Positions 1-8,805 of a stretch of 64,000 nt of DNA are shown one piece after another; the stretch's first letter is position 1, and the number at the start of each line of letters is the position of its first letter. The notes beneath the pieces are model-generated. The model was not told where the DNA came from. It worked only from the letters and a program-made list of their open reading frames with translations, and searched no databases. Position numbers and translations under genes: made by a program. The DNA is from Brevibacillus brevis (lineage in GTDB: Bacteria > Bacillota > Bacilli > Brevibacillales > Brevibacillaceae), in contig NZ_CP134050.1 in NCBI RefSeq assembly GCF_031583145.1, forward strand, positions 1,202,501 to 1,266,500. Direction: 5' to 3'.

Positions 1-541
<541 letters not shown>

Positions 542-597
542 ACAATCCTTGCATACATGCGTATTCAGTTTTGAAGGAATGAATGATCCTTCAACGT

Positions 598-673
598 TCC
601 TCGGTAGCTCAGTTGGTAGAGCAATCGGCTGTTAACCGATCGGTCGGCGGTTCGAGTCCGTCCCGAGGAGCCA
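598..673 (+). tRNA. tRNA-Asn (GTT)
   Basis: Acceptor arm TCCTCGG pairs with CCGAGGA. The anticodon GTT is at 631-633 in loop CTGTTAA, the T-loop TTCGAGT is intact and CCA is encoded. It starts only ~57 bases after the 23S end, leaving no room for a 5S gene. Confidence 0.98.
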
Positions 674-676
674 TAT

Positions 677-769
677 GGATGGATGTCCGAGCGGCCGAAG
701 GAGCACGATTGGAAATCGTGTAGGCGGTGTAGAACCGTCTCGTGGGTTCAAATCCCACTCCATCCGCCA
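677..769 (+). tRNA. tRNA-Ser (GGA)
   Basis: Acceptor GGATGGA pairs with TCCATCC. The anticodon GGA is at 711-713, the long variable arm typical of class II tRNAs is present, and CCA is encoded. Confidence 0.97.
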
Positions 770-774
770 TACTT

Positions 775-851
775 GGCCCGTTGGTGAAGCGGTTTAACAC
801 AGCAGCCTTTCACGCTGTCATACAGGGGTTCGAATCCCCTACGGGTCACCA
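775..851 (+). tRNA. tRNA-Glu (TTC)
   Basis: Acceptor GGCCCGT pairs with ACGGGTC with one G-T pair. The anticodon TTC is at 809-811 in loop CTTTCAC and CCA is encoded. Confidence 0.96.
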
Positions 852-882
852 TATAGTGCCCTTACAAGTCAGTTGTTGGGGC

Positions 883-934
883 CCCCGCAAAGTATTCGGA
901 ATATGCTTCAGAGCTTAAACGTCACTTTGTGGGG
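883..934 (+). repeat. Inverted repeat in the Glu-Val tRNA spacer
   Basis: Imperfect inverted repeat CCCCGCAAAGT (883-893) and ACTTTGTGGGG (924-934) within an 89-base spacer, much longer than most spacers here. It may be an RNA-processing hairpin or a dispersed intergenic element. There is no U-tract, so it is not an obvious terminator. Confidence 0.45.
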
Positions 935-940
935 AACTCT

Positions 941-1016
941 GGAGGCTTAGCTCAGCTGGGAGAGCATCTGCCTTACAAGCAGAGGGTCGGCGGTTCGATC
1001 CCGTCAGCCTCCACCA
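941..1016 (+). tRNA. tRNA-Val (TAC)
   Basis: Acceptor GGAGGCT pairs with AGCCTCC. The anticodon TAC is at 974-976 and CCA is encoded. Confidence 0.97.
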
Positions 1017-1046
1017 CTTATTACTACTGACCGAAAAGGTCCCTGT

Positions 1047-1123
<77 letters not shown>

Positions 1124-1199
1124 AATTCTCTCCTTATACTACCTTGAGAAACTTCGAGGTAAAGGAGGAGCGGAGTAGCTGTAATGTACAACCAAATAT

Positions 1200-1276
1200 G
1201 GAGCTGTGGTGAAGTTGGAGTTCACGCCGGTCTGTCACACCGGAGGTCGCGGGTTCGAGTCCCGTCAGCTCCGCCA
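1200..1276 (+). tRNA. tRNA-Asp (GTC)
   Basis: Acceptor GGAGCTG pairs with CAGCTCC. The anticodon GTC is at 1234-1236 in loop CTGTCAC and CCA is encoded. Confidence 0.97.
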
Positions 1277-1313
1277 TTTTCTATCAAAGAAAATGACGGA
1301 TGTTTATTTTTGA

Positions 1314-1386
<73 letters not shown>

Positions 1387-1392
1387 CCTTGT

Positions 1393-1466
1393 AGGGGCAT
1401 AGTTTAACGGTAGAACGAAGGTCTCCAAAACCTTTGGTGTGGGTTCGATTCCTACTGCCCCTGCCA
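1393..1466 (+). tRNA. tRNA-Trp (CCA)
   Basis: Acceptor AGGGGCA pairs with TGCCCCT. The anticodon CCA is at 1425-1427 in loop CTCCAAA and the terminal CCA is encoded. It lies only 6 bases after tRNA-Phe. Confidence 0.97.
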
Positions 1467-1488
1467 CTTTTCATAAGAAGCAAAACAT

Positions 1489-1565
1489 GGCGGTCGTGGC
1501 GAAGTGGTTAACGCACCGGATTGTGGCTCCGGCACTCGTGGGTTCGATTCCCATCGATCGCCCCA
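1489..1565 (+). tRNA. tRNA-His (GTG)
   Basis: The anticodon GTG is at 1523-1525. The extra 5' G at 1489 faces C73, the identity pair of tRNA-His. Acceptor GCGGTCG pairs with CGATCGC and CCA is encoded. Confidence 0.97.
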
Positions 1566-1592
1566 TTGTTTTCAAAGTTGGGGAATACGCAT

Positions 1593-1667
1593 TGGGGTAT
1601 AGCCAAGCGGTAAGGCAACGGACTTTGACTCCGTCATTCCTAGGTTCAAATCCTAGTACCCCAGCCA
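1593..1667 (+). tRNA. tRNA-Gln (TTG)
   Basis: Acceptor TGGGGTA pairs with TACCCCA. The anticodon TTG is at 1625-1627 in loop CTTTGAC and CCA is encoded. Confidence 0.97.
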
Positions 1668-1674
1668 TATACAT

Positions 1675-1750
1675 GCGGACGTAGCTCAATTGGTAGAGCG
1701 TCGCCTTGCCAAGGCGAAGGTCGCGGGTTCGAGACCCGTCGTCCGCTCCA
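1675..1750 (+). tRNA. tRNA-Gly (GCC)
   Basis: Acceptor GCGGACG pairs with CGTCCGC. The anticodon GCC is at 1708-1710 and CCA is encoded. Confidence 0.97.
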
Positions 1751-1778
1751 TAGCTTCACTTGAAGCATCAATGATCAT

Positions 1779-1852
1779 GGAGGCATAGCCAAGGGGTAAG
1801 GCACGGGTCTGCAAAACCCTTATCCCCGGTTCAAATCCGGGTGCCTCCTCCA
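1779..1852 (+). tRNA. tRNA-Cys (GCA)
   Basis: Acceptor GGAGGCA pairs with TGCCTCC. The anticodon GCA is at 1811-1813 in loop CTGCAAA and CCA is encoded. Confidence 0.97.
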
Positions 1853-1860
1853 TAGTACTT

Positions 1861-1942
1861 GCCGGTGTGGCGGAATGGCAGACGCGCGCGACTCAAAATC
1901 GTGAGGGAAACCGTGGGGGTTCAAGTCCCTTCACCGGCACCA
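1861..1942 (+). tRNA. tRNA-Leu (CAA)
   Basis: Acceptor GCCGGTG pairs with CACCGGC. The anticodon CAA is at 1894-1896, a variable arm is present and CCA is encoded. It is the last gene of the rRNA-tRNA operon. Confidence 0.96.
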
Positions 1943-1970
1943 TATTTAACCAACTAACCCTGAATGTCAA

Positions 1971-1996
1971 GAACCCTTGATGATCGGGGTTTTTTC
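1971..1996 (+). terminator. Terminator of the rRNA-tRNA operon
   Basis: A short stem AACCC/GGGTT is followed by a run of T ending at 1995. It lies 28 bases after tRNA-Leu and before a gene with its own ribosome-binding site. Confidence 0.7.
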
Positions 1997-2104
1997 TATT
2001 TGCACAAACAAAAAAGGTGCGATTGCCAGTAGAATAGTGCGGGCATTTCGGGCATAGTGAATACATGGGCGGCTATCGTTCGTGAAAAAACGAGGTGGTT
2101 TTTG

Positions 2105-3433
2105 ATGAAGTACGGGCTGCATGACAAGCCCCCGGTGGGCACTACCATTCTGTCTGCCCTTCAGTGGATGATTGTAGCAGTATCCAGCAGTGTCGCTGTT
2201 CCTTTGATGATTGGCGACGTCTACGGCCTGGGGCCGGATGAGATTGGCAATCTGATGCAGCAGACGATGTTTTTTATCGGTCTGGCTTCGCTTTTGCAGG
2301 TTTGGATTGGCCACCGATATCCGATGCTGGAAGGACCAGCAGGACTATGGTGGGGGATTTTCATTATTTTGGCTCAGATCGGAACGAGTGTCGGCCTTCA
2401 TCCGAGAGAAATCGGACAGTCTTTCCAGCTCGGACTGTGTATGGCCGGTCTGCTGTTTTTGGTCTTCGGCTTCATGGGATGGATCGGGAAACTCCAGAGA
2501 TGGTTTACCCCGCTGGTATCCGGGACATATATGATCCTTCTCGCCGTCTCTCTGTGCAGCAACATCCTGGCGGGCATGCTGGGTATCGGCTTTGAGCATT
2601 CCAAGGAAGTCATTCCTGGCGTGGCGGCCGTCTCCGTCGGCATTGTGGCGTTGGTCATCGTGGTGATGCGAACGAAACGTTTCTCCAGCTTTGCGGTTTT
2701 GTTTGGGATGGTGATTGGATGGGTGCTGTACGCCGTTTTAGGCTGGACGGAGCCCGTACGGCCTGCGGAACAAGTCCTTTCCTGGCCGACGCTCTTTTTC
2801 TGGGGAACGCCTCGCTGGGATTGGGGCGTAGTTCTGACGAGCATGCTGACTGGCTTCGTGCTGTTGACCAATCTGGTGACGAGCATGGTGGTCATGGGGA
2901 AAGCAACCGACACGGTCCCTACGGATAAGCAGTACAACCGGGGAGGCATTTTCACGGGCGTGTCCCATTTGCTTTCCGGATTGGGCGGCGTCGTTGGCAT
3001 GATCCCTCTTTCGCTCGCGGCCGCTGTCATCCAGACGACAAGAATGGCCTCTCGACTGCCTTTTATGCTGGCGATGATCGGCATGATGGTCATCGGGTTG
3101 TTTCCGTACGTCGCGCACTTTCTGGCTGCGCTGCCTACTCCTGTCGCCTACGCGGCGATGTTCATTTCTTACACACAGCTGCTCGGCTTCGGCCTGAAAG
3201 ATTACGCAAACGTGAAAATGGACGATCGGACGATTACGGTGGGAGGAAGCTCCCTGCTGGTGGGGATCGGCGTCATGTTCGTCCCGGCGTCCGCATGGCA
3301 GCACTTGCCCGCTCTTGTCAGCTTCCTGTTTGGGAACGGTCTTCTCTTGGGTGTGATTGTTTGCTTGCTTCTGGAACACGTCGTCTTCCGTAATCGGGGA
3401 GACAAACAAAAAGAAGACGGCCGCGCTGCTTGA
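2105..3433 (+). CDS. NCS2-family purine/pyrimidine permease
   Basis: A 442-residue integral membrane protein with repeated hydrophobic segments, of the nucleobase/cation symporter-2 (uracil/xanthine permease) family. It probably imports a nucleobase by proton symport. The N-terminus resembles the putative purine permease YbbY of B. subtilis; the exact substrate cannot be read from the sequence. I chose ATG 2105 because GAGGTGG at 2092-2098 sits at proper spacing; an in-frame upstream start at 2057 has no ribosome-binding site. The gene appears monocistronic: a terminator overlaps its stop codon and the next gene is convergent. Confidence 0.85.
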   Translation: MKYGLHDKPPVGTTILSALQWMIVAVSSSVAVPLMIGDVYGLGPDEIGNLMQQTMFFIGLASLLQVWIGHRYPMLEGPAGLWWGIFIILAQIGTSVGLHPREIGQSFQLGLCMAGLLFLVFGFMGWIGKLQRWFTPLVSGTYMILLAVSLCSNILAGMLGIGFEHSKEVIPGVAAVSVGIVALVIVVMRTKRFSSFAVLFGMVIGWVLYAVLGWTEPVRPAEQVLSWPTLFFWGTPRWDWGVVLTSMLTGFVLLTNLVTSMVVMGKATDTVPTDKQYNRGGIFTGVSHLLSGLGGVVGMIPLSLAAAVIQTTRMASRLPFMLAMIGMMVIGLFPYVAHFLAALPTPVAYAAMFISYTQLLGFGLKDYANVKMDDRTITVGGSSLLVGIGVMFVPASAWQHLPALVSFLFGNGLLLGVIVCLLLEHVVFRNRGDKQKEDGRAA

Positions 3434-3449
3434 CGGGCCGTCTTTCTTT
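3410..3449 (+). terminator. Terminator overlapping the permease stop codon
   Basis: A long inverted repeat AAAGAAGACGGCC (3410-3422) pairs with GGCCGTCTTTCTT downstream and ends in T-rich sequence. The left arm lies inside the last codons of the permease. It can work in both directions between the convergent genes. Confidence 0.8.
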
Positions 3450-3533
3450 ACACGTATCCTCGAAAGATTCGCTTTTCTCCTGCCATTTGGCAAGCATCGG
3501 GGCGGAAGTACCAGAAAGACCATGTTGGGCGTA

Positions 3534-4205
3534 TTACACTGAGAGTATGTAGCTGCTGCTCAATTCGCCGCCGTTGATTTGGGTAAACATGTTCCCGGTC
3601 GACCCCAGGATCTGCTCCTTGTTTTCAAGAGGAACTTGCTCGTGAAAAAAGACTACCTGCATGAGGTTGCGGCTTTTTTCCGTGACGCACGAGCGGGTGG
3701 AATCCACGATGGGGCTGCCGAATGCTCCTTGGCCGTCCGCGAGAAGCAGCTTTCCTTCCATATTCACCTCGCGGCCGTTCAACCCTTCGTAACGGTCGGT
3801 GCTCTGGCCGAGACGGCATATGATATCGCCAGCGAGATGATCCTGGTCGTAAATGCCAAAAGGAAGAGCGTGAAGAACGGAGAAGAAGTTGTTGACGTCG
3901 ACTGCGCTGTTGATCCAGAAGAACGGATTACCTTGCAACAGCCGGCGAAGCAGTGCTTCCGAAGACGGACGGTATCGGGAAGGATCGATTCCGAGTTGTT
4001 TAAACGCAGCGCGCCACTCGCGCACGCCTTCGATCTCTGTCAGCTTGGAGAGGTCGTGCTCGAGACGAAGGCTTTCGACGAAGTAGTTGATGCGTCCTTG
4101 AAGCATTTTGGGAGAGTCGCTGACGGAAGCACCGCTGTAGTGGAGGATTCCCAGAGAAAATCGGGGAAGGCGTTCGGAAACAGTGGTGTCCAGCTGCACT
4201 TTCAT
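3534..4205 (-). CDS. B3/4 domain-containing protein
   Basis: A 223-residue protein resembling the B3/4 domain of the phenylalanyl-tRNA synthetase beta subunit (PheT), here a stand-alone protein (COG3382 type). In PheT this domain takes part in tRNA binding and editing; the role of free B3/4 proteins is not established, and trans-editing of mischarged tRNA is a common guess. Recognisable parts are the central GINPFFWI-like segment (NPFFWINSAVDVNN) and a D-rich C-terminal half. The start at 4205 has AAGGAGTG at 4214-4221. It is transcribed away from rnhA with ~250 bases between them. Confidence 0.8.
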   Translation of the reverse strand: MKVQLDTTVSERLPRFSLGILHYSGASVSDSPKMLQGRINYFVESLRLEHDLSKLTEIEGVREWRAAFKQLGIDPSRYRPSSEALLRRLLQGNPFFWINSAVDVNNFFSVLHALPFGIYDQDHLAGDIICRLGQSTDRYEGLNGREVNMEGKLLLADGQGAFGSPIVDSTRSCVTEKSRNLMQVVFFHEQVPLENKEQILGSTGNMFTQINGGELSSSYILSV

Positions 4206-4456
4206 CCTATGTCACTCCTTATCGAGCCTATTTTTGGTAGTATAACAAATTTTTTTTGTGGACGCGACTAACCTTCGATACAATAGAAATATCAGCTGAT
4301 AGATGCTGCAAGCAAGCCAGACGAAGGTACTTTTTGACGGAAGCATTGATATCGGTCATCGACGTTCTCCTAAAAAGAGGGAGTTATCGGAAAGACAATT
4401 ACATCGGGTACGACATTTGCCCGACAGAAAATAAACAGAGGAGGGAGTCCCTGGAG

Positions 4457-4897
4457 ATGACGATACGTGAAGTGCAAATTTATACAGACGGGGCATGCTC
4501 CGGCAACCCGGGACCGGGCGGCTGGGGTGCAGTCCTCATGTACGGCCAGCATCTCAAGGAGATGTCCGGCGCCGAGCCCAATACAACCAACAACCGGATG
4601 GAGCTGAAGGCTGCCATTGAGGCCTTGTCGGTTCTTAAGGAGCCGTGCCAGGTCACCCTCTACAGCGACAGCGCATACCTGGTCAATTGCTTTTTGCAGG
4701 GCTGGCATAAAAACTGGGTGAAAAAAGGCTGGAAGAACAGCAAAGGACAGCCGGTGGAAAATCAGGATCTGTGGAAAGAACTGCTTCGACTGATGGACAT
4801 TCATAAAGTTGAGTACGTAAAGGTAAAAGGACATGCCGACAACAAGTGGAACAATCGCTGTGACGAGTTGGCGACAGGAGCGATCAAACAGCTGTGA
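4457..4897 (+). CDS. rnhA: Ribonuclease HI
   Basis: Cuts the RNA strand of RNA-DNA hybrids in the cytoplasm. The 146-residue product has the family's normal length and the full catalytic set: D11 (in YTDGACSGNPGPGG), E49, D71 and D136, with H126 nearby. ATG 4457 gives the canonical N-terminus, but its AGAGGAGG (4437-4444) is 12 bases away. The in-frame CTG at 4451 has ideal spacing and would add only two residues. The long ORF extension upstream of this is not credible. The stop overlaps the GTG start of queG (GTGA), so the two genes are probably translationally coupled. Confidence 0.95.
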   Translation: MTIREVQIYTDGACSGNPGPGGWGAVLMYGQHLKEMSGAEPNTTNNRMELKAAIEALSVLKEPCQVTLYSDSAYLVNCFLQGWHKNWVKKGWKNSKGQPVENQDLWKELLRLMDIHKVEYVKVKGHADNKWNNRCDELATGAIKQL

Positions 4898-6060
4898 ACG
4901 AACGGCAGTACTGGGAGCAGACGAAGCAGTCCATCATCGCATACGCCGAACAGATCGGGATCGACAAGATTGGGTTTGCCAGTGCCGATCCTTTTACGGA
5001 ATTAAAGGAAAGATTGATCGAGCATCGGGAGAAAGGGTATGAATCCGGCTTTGAGGAGCCGGATTTGGACAAGCGGACGGAACCGGGACTGATCGTGGAG
5101 GGCGCTCGTTCCCTGATCTCGATCGCACTCGCTTATCCGTCCAAGCTGGAGCAGCCGCCCAAATCGGAGCCGGGAGCGTACCGGGGCATATTGTGTCGCG
5201 CGGCTTGGGGAACGGATTACCACCATGTCCTGCGAGACAAGCTGAACAAGCTGGCTGCGTTTATTGCGCAATTGGAGCCGGGCGCGTTGATCGAGTCCAT
5301 GGTGGACACCGGAGCGCTGTCCGACCGGGCGGTAGCGGAGCGGGCCGGACTGGGCTTTGTAGGAAAAAATTGCTCGCTGATCACACCGGAATTCGGCTCG
5401 TGGGTATACTTGGGGGAGCTGGTGACCAATCTGCCCTTGCCCGCGGATCAGCCTGTGGAAGAGGGATGCGGAGACTGCAATATTTGTGTGGACGCCTGCC
5501 CGACAGGCGCGTTGGTGCAGGGAGGGCAACTGGACGCACAGCGTTGCATTGCGTATTTGACTCAGGTAAAAGATTTTATTCCGGATGAATTCCGTGGAAA
5601 AATCGGCAATCGCTTGTATGGGTGTGATACATGCCAGACGGTGTGCCCGAAGAACCGGCGCATCAACATGACGCATCACGCGGAATTCCGGCCGGATCCT
5701 GAAGTCGCCAAGCCGCTCTTGCTGCCCTTGCTCGATATGAGCAACAAAGAGTTCAAAGAAAAATTCGGACTATCGTCCTCGTCGTGGCGGGGGAAAAAGC
5801 CTATTCAACGCAATGCGATTCTGGCTCTGGCGCACTTCAGGGACAAGACGGCCGTCCCGCAGCTCTCCCGCTTGCTCGAGGGCGATCCGAGACCTGTCAT
5901 TCGCGGTACAGCGGCGTGGGCGTTGGGGAAAATCGGCGGGAAAGAAGCCCGTGCCGCTCTGTGTCAGGCAAAAGAACGCGAGCAGGACCGAGAAGTGCTG
6001 GCTGAGGTCGACAAAGGATGGCGGATGCTTGAGGAAATGGCTGCGGCTGGCAATGAGTAG
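4894..6060 (+). CDS. queG: Epoxyqueuosine reductase
   Basis: Catalyses the last step of queuosine synthesis in tRNA: cobalamin-dependent reduction of epoxyqueuosine. The 388-residue protein has the expected order: N-terminal reductase domain with the conserved Asp in VDTG (D138), a dicluster ferredoxin part with C192/C195/C198/C202 and C244/C247/C251, and C-terminal HEAT-like repeats (about 285-385) that bind the anticodon arm. It starts with GTG inside the rnhA stop codon. tRNA-Asn, -Asp and -His with GTN anticodons, natural substrates of this modification, are encoded in this same window. Confidence 0.95.
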   Translation: MNERQYWEQTKQSIIAYAEQIGIDKIGFASADPFTELKERLIEHREKGYESGFEEPDLDKRTEPGLIVEGARSLISIALAYPSKLEQPPKSEPGAYRGILCRAAWGTDYHHVLRDKLNKLAAFIAQLEPGALIESMVDTGALSDRAVAERAGLGFVGKNCSLITPEFGSWVYLGELVTNLPLPADQPVEEGCGDCNICVDACPTGALVQGGQLDAQRCIAYLTQVKDFIPDEFRGKIGNRLYGCDTCQTVCPKNRRINMTHHAEFRPDPEVAKPLLLPLLDMSNKEFKEKFGLSSSSWRGKKPIQRNAILALAHFRDKTAVPQLSRLLEGDPRPVIRGTAAWALGKIGGKEARAALCQAKEREQDREVLAEVDKGWRMLEEMAAAGNE

Positions 6061-6107
6061 GAGCTAGCAGGAAACAGACGAGATACGGGTAAAGGGAGGA
6101 ACGTCGG

Positions 6108-6659
6108 ATGGCAAACGCACTGGGGTATACCACCATGGACTCACCGATTGGACCGTTGCTGCTTGCATCAACTGATGAAGGCCTGTGCTACATCGATTTT
6201 GCAGACGAAAAGGACGGACTGGGCAGGTTGCAGCGGTGGTGCAAGAAGACGTTTTTGGGGGTATCCCCCGTACGCGACGATGCCCGAAACGAGGGGGCGG
6301 CGACGCAGCTCTCAGACTATTTTGCGGGAAAGCGAAAGAGGTTTGAACTGAAAGTCGACCTGCACGGTACCCCGTTTCAAAAAGCGGTATGGAACGAGCT
6401 GGCCAACATTCCGTACGGAGAGACCCGTTCGTACAAAGACATCGCGCTGGCAATCGGCGCTTCCAAGGCAGTAAGGGCAATTGGAGGGGCAAACAACCGC
6501 AACCCGATTCCCATCGTCATTCCTTGTCACCGCGTCATCGGTTCCAATGGCGCTCTGGTCGGCTACGGCGGCGGATTGTCGATCAAAGAGCATTTATTGT
6601 CCCTGGAAGGCGTGCCGCTGCACATCCAAACCTCACTTGACGAAGTCATCCGTTTCTGA
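6108..6659 (+). CDS. ogt: Methylated-DNA--protein-cysteine methyltransferase
   Basis: Suicide repair enzyme that moves the methyl group of O6-methylguanine in DNA to its own cysteine. The active-site motif IPCHRV places the acceptor Cys at residue 140. The helix-turn-helix region and the GYGGG loop that follow are normal, and the length (183) fits the Ogt/AdaB class. A GGGAGG precedes ATG 6108. It lies 47 bases after queG in the same direction and could be part of that operon. Confidence 0.95.
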   Translation: MANALGYTTMDSPIGPLLLASTDEGLCYIDFADEKDGLGRLQRWCKKTFLGVSPVRDDARNEGAATQLSDYFAGKRKRFELKVDLHGTPFQKAVWNELANIPYGETRSYKDIALAIGASKAVRAIGGANNRNPIPIVIPCHRVIGSNGALVGYGGGLSIKEHLLSLEGVPLHIQTSLDEVIRF

Positions 6660-6760
6660 CGGGTGGCTTTTCTTTTTCTTCTGAATGATCATCCTGCATC
6701 ATATTCTTTCGTAAGAGTTGGCGGTCGGTGGAAGGCGATTTTGCGAAAGGAGGAGCGGGA

Positions 6761-7726
6761 TTGGACTGGAGTACATGGATCCAACGCTATTTTGACGATA
6801 TCCATCAGTCTTGGCTGGATGGAAAGTACGAGCGGCTGCTCTCGTATTACAACGAGGACGATGACAGCTCTCCCGCCGAATGGGTGAGGATGGTCAGGGA
6901 AAGGCGGCAGCTGGCGGAGCGCGGAGGCACGCCTCGGTCCGTACGCGGACAGGTAGTTCCGCTTTGCTGGATGGAGACGGAGCAGGCATTGGACATCTTG
7001 CTGTCCTGGAAAGGAAGCCGCAGCTATGGACTCGGCAGTCGCGAGTGGGCCGAATCGGACTATCGGCTGCACCGAATCCGGCTTGCCAAAGGCGGACCGC
7101 AGTGGCGAATCGTGGCGCATACGGAATGGGATGGAGATGACAAGCCGGCGCTTGCCCGAGACGAGGAGGGCGACGCTGCGTCAATGGTGGAGGGCGCCGT
7201 AGTTCAGCCGCTGCTGGTCGTGCATGGGGCTGGCGGGTACAACCCGGGAAAAGCGGTCGCGTATGCCGAACAATATTGGAATACACCCAATCCGGCATAC
7301 CCCCACTTTACGGACGACTGCACAAATTTCATTTCGCAGTGCCTGTACGCTGGGGGGATCCCGATGCTGTTTTCCAAGGAAAGAGGAAGGGGCTGGTGGA
7401 TTCGTACGGGGAAGGGGGCGGATTGGAGCTATAGCTGGACGGTGGCCCACGCGTTGTACCTGCTGCTCAAATCTGGCGGAGCGCCGATGAGGGCAGTTTC
7501 CCGCAGCTCGCCGGATCAGCTGGAGCCAGGGGATATCATTTGCTACGACTTTGACGGAGATGGACGTTTTCAGCACAATACGATCGTGGTGGCGAAAGAC
7601 GCCAATAACATGCCTCTCGTCAACGCGCATACCACAGATAGCAGCCTGCGCTATTGGGCGTATGAGGATTCGACCGCCTATACGCCCAATATACGGTATG
7701 CGTTTTTTCATATTCGAGGGGTTTGA
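6761..7726 (+). CDS. Amidase-domain protein (Amidase_6 type)
   Basis: A 321-residue protein whose C-terminal half matches the putative amidase domain of Bacillus proteins of the YhbB/YjcM kind. It has an AYAEQYWNTPNPAYPHFTDDCTNFISQ segment in which the Cys is the likely nucleophile, and FQHNTIVV, which supplies the His. The reaction is probably amide hydrolysis, perhaps in cell-wall or spore material, but this is inferred. No signal peptide is visible. I chose TTG 6761 because AAAGGAGG at 6746-6753 is 7 bases upstream; the GTG at 6728 would lie before that site. Confidence 0.75.
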   Translation: MDWSTWIQRYFDDIHQSWLDGKYERLLSYYNEDDDSSPAEWVRMVRERRQLAERGGTPRSVRGQVVPLCWMETEQALDILLSWKGSRSYGLGSREWAESDYRLHRIRLAKGGPQWRIVAHTEWDGDDKPALARDEEGDAASMVEGAVVQPLLVVHGAGGYNPGKAVAYAEQYWNTPNPAYPHFTDDCTNFISQCLYAGGIPMLFSKERGRGWWIRTGKGADWSYSWTVAHALYLLLKSGGAPMRAVSRSSPDQLEPGDIICYDFDGDGRFQHNTIVVAKDANNMPLVNAHTTDSSLRYWAYEDSTAYTPNIRYAFFHIRGV

Positions 7727-7773
7727 GGCATCGGGAGGGACAGGCAAATGGGAGACGAGTGCGGCGCTTCCTA

Positions 7774-8487
7774 CTACCGCCGCCGCCGTCTCGCCGTATG
7801 CGCAAAGCCGATGCAGCGGACCAGCCAGACGAATCCGGCGAACCACAGGAAATCGGCGAAGCTGTGCGGCTCCCCTTTGATAGACTGAGCGTAAATCAAC
7901 CCGTGGAAAGCGACGAGTAAAAACAGCGACGGATTCGCTATATGAAGCCGTTTCCAGGTACCTCCGCCCAGTTTTTTTTCCGCTCGGTCAAAAGAGGTCA
8001 GCAGGAGTGCGAGCAGGATCAGAAAAGCGCACAGCCCCAAGTAATTTGCCACGCCGGACAGCGACCAATTGGGAAGAGGCCAGCCGGACCATCCCTGCGG
8101 ATCGAGGAAAAACAAGCCAAGCCATCCATCGGCCTTTTGGATATGGCTTTCTTGAACGATCATCAAGCGAGGCTGGCCATTGAAAAGGACAAGCACCAGC
8201 ACTACGTGGAGCACGCCAAACAGCCCCGCGCAGATCCCCACATCGCGGCGCAGGGATACGCTGGCAGACGTCCAGCGCGCCGGCAGCCAGGTACGGATCG
8301 GGCCGACCAAAAGTGTCGTTCCAATCAAAAGAAACGAGAGATAGCCGCATATCATGCTCCAGGTTTCCATGGCCGGAAAGGCCGCGAAGCTGGGCCACAT
8401 CACGAATGACGCGACAGCCGACAGAACGAGGCAAACGGCGAACGTGCCCACGCGAAACCACGATTTGTTCCCTGCGTTCATATTCAT
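7774..8487 (-). CDS. Ferric-reductase-like transmembrane protein
   Basis: A 237-residue membrane protein with about six hydrophobic helices and conserved histidines in helices (GVLHVVLV, FHGLIY), the layout of the ferric-reductase-like transmembrane domain, which binds heme b (as in MsrQ/YedZ). It probably passes electrons across the membrane to an unknown partner; no msrP-like gene is beside it. A GGGGG at 8489-8493 favours the second ATG at 8481, two codons in. The gene is convergent with the amidase gene, with a 47-base gap. Confidence 0.7.
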   Translation of the reverse strand: MNMNAGNKSWFRVGTFAVCLVLSAVASFVMWPSFAAFPAMETWSMICGYLSFLLIGTTLLVGPIRTWLPARWTSASVSLRRDVGICAGLFGVLHVVLVLVLFNGQPRLMIVQESHIQKADGWLGLFFLDPQGWSGWPLPNWSLSGVANYLGLCAFLILLALLLTSFDRAEKKLGGGTWKRLHIANPSLFLLVAFHGLIYAQSIKGEPHSFADFLWFAGFVWLVRCIGFAHTARRRRR

Positions 8488-8507
8488 TCCCCCACAATCA
8501 CCGGTGA

Positions 8508-8660
8508 CGGTGTGTTTTTTGTTAGATGCAGGCGCGGGGGATTCTGTTACAACAGGTGTTTTTAGCTGCTGAGTGGGGATTCTGTTACAGCAGGTGTTTT
8601 TAGCTGCGGGAGTGGGGCTTCTGTTTCAGACGGTGTTTTTGTGTTAGCTGCAGAAGCGGG
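8508..8660. repeat. Four degenerate tandem repeats of ~38-45 bases
   Basis: Copies begin at 8508, 8553, 8591 and 8631, each with CRGTGTTTTT, then a TTAGCTGC-like block, GNGGGG and TTCTGTTNCA. The two central copies (8553-8590 and 8591-8630) are nearly identical. They occupy most of the gap between the membrane protein and trmL, and no ORF uses them. Confidence 0.8.
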
Positions 8661-8753
8661 GCAGCCGATTGGAGCATGTATCTTTTTTAAGAGGCAGTCG
8701 GGAAGCATCCCTTCACAGCTGCTGGCAGGTAGTCATGTCGGGCGCGGTTTAGG

Positions 8754-8759
8754 TATAAT
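8754..8759 (+). promoter_or_regulatory. Possible -10 box of trmL
   Basis: TATAAT lies 47 bases before the trmL start. The -35 region is poor, so this rests on the -10 box alone. Confidence 0.4.
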
Positions 8760-8805
8760 AAAGCTTGTTTCGTTTAAAGTCCGGTACATGAGGAGATTTG
8801 CCGAT

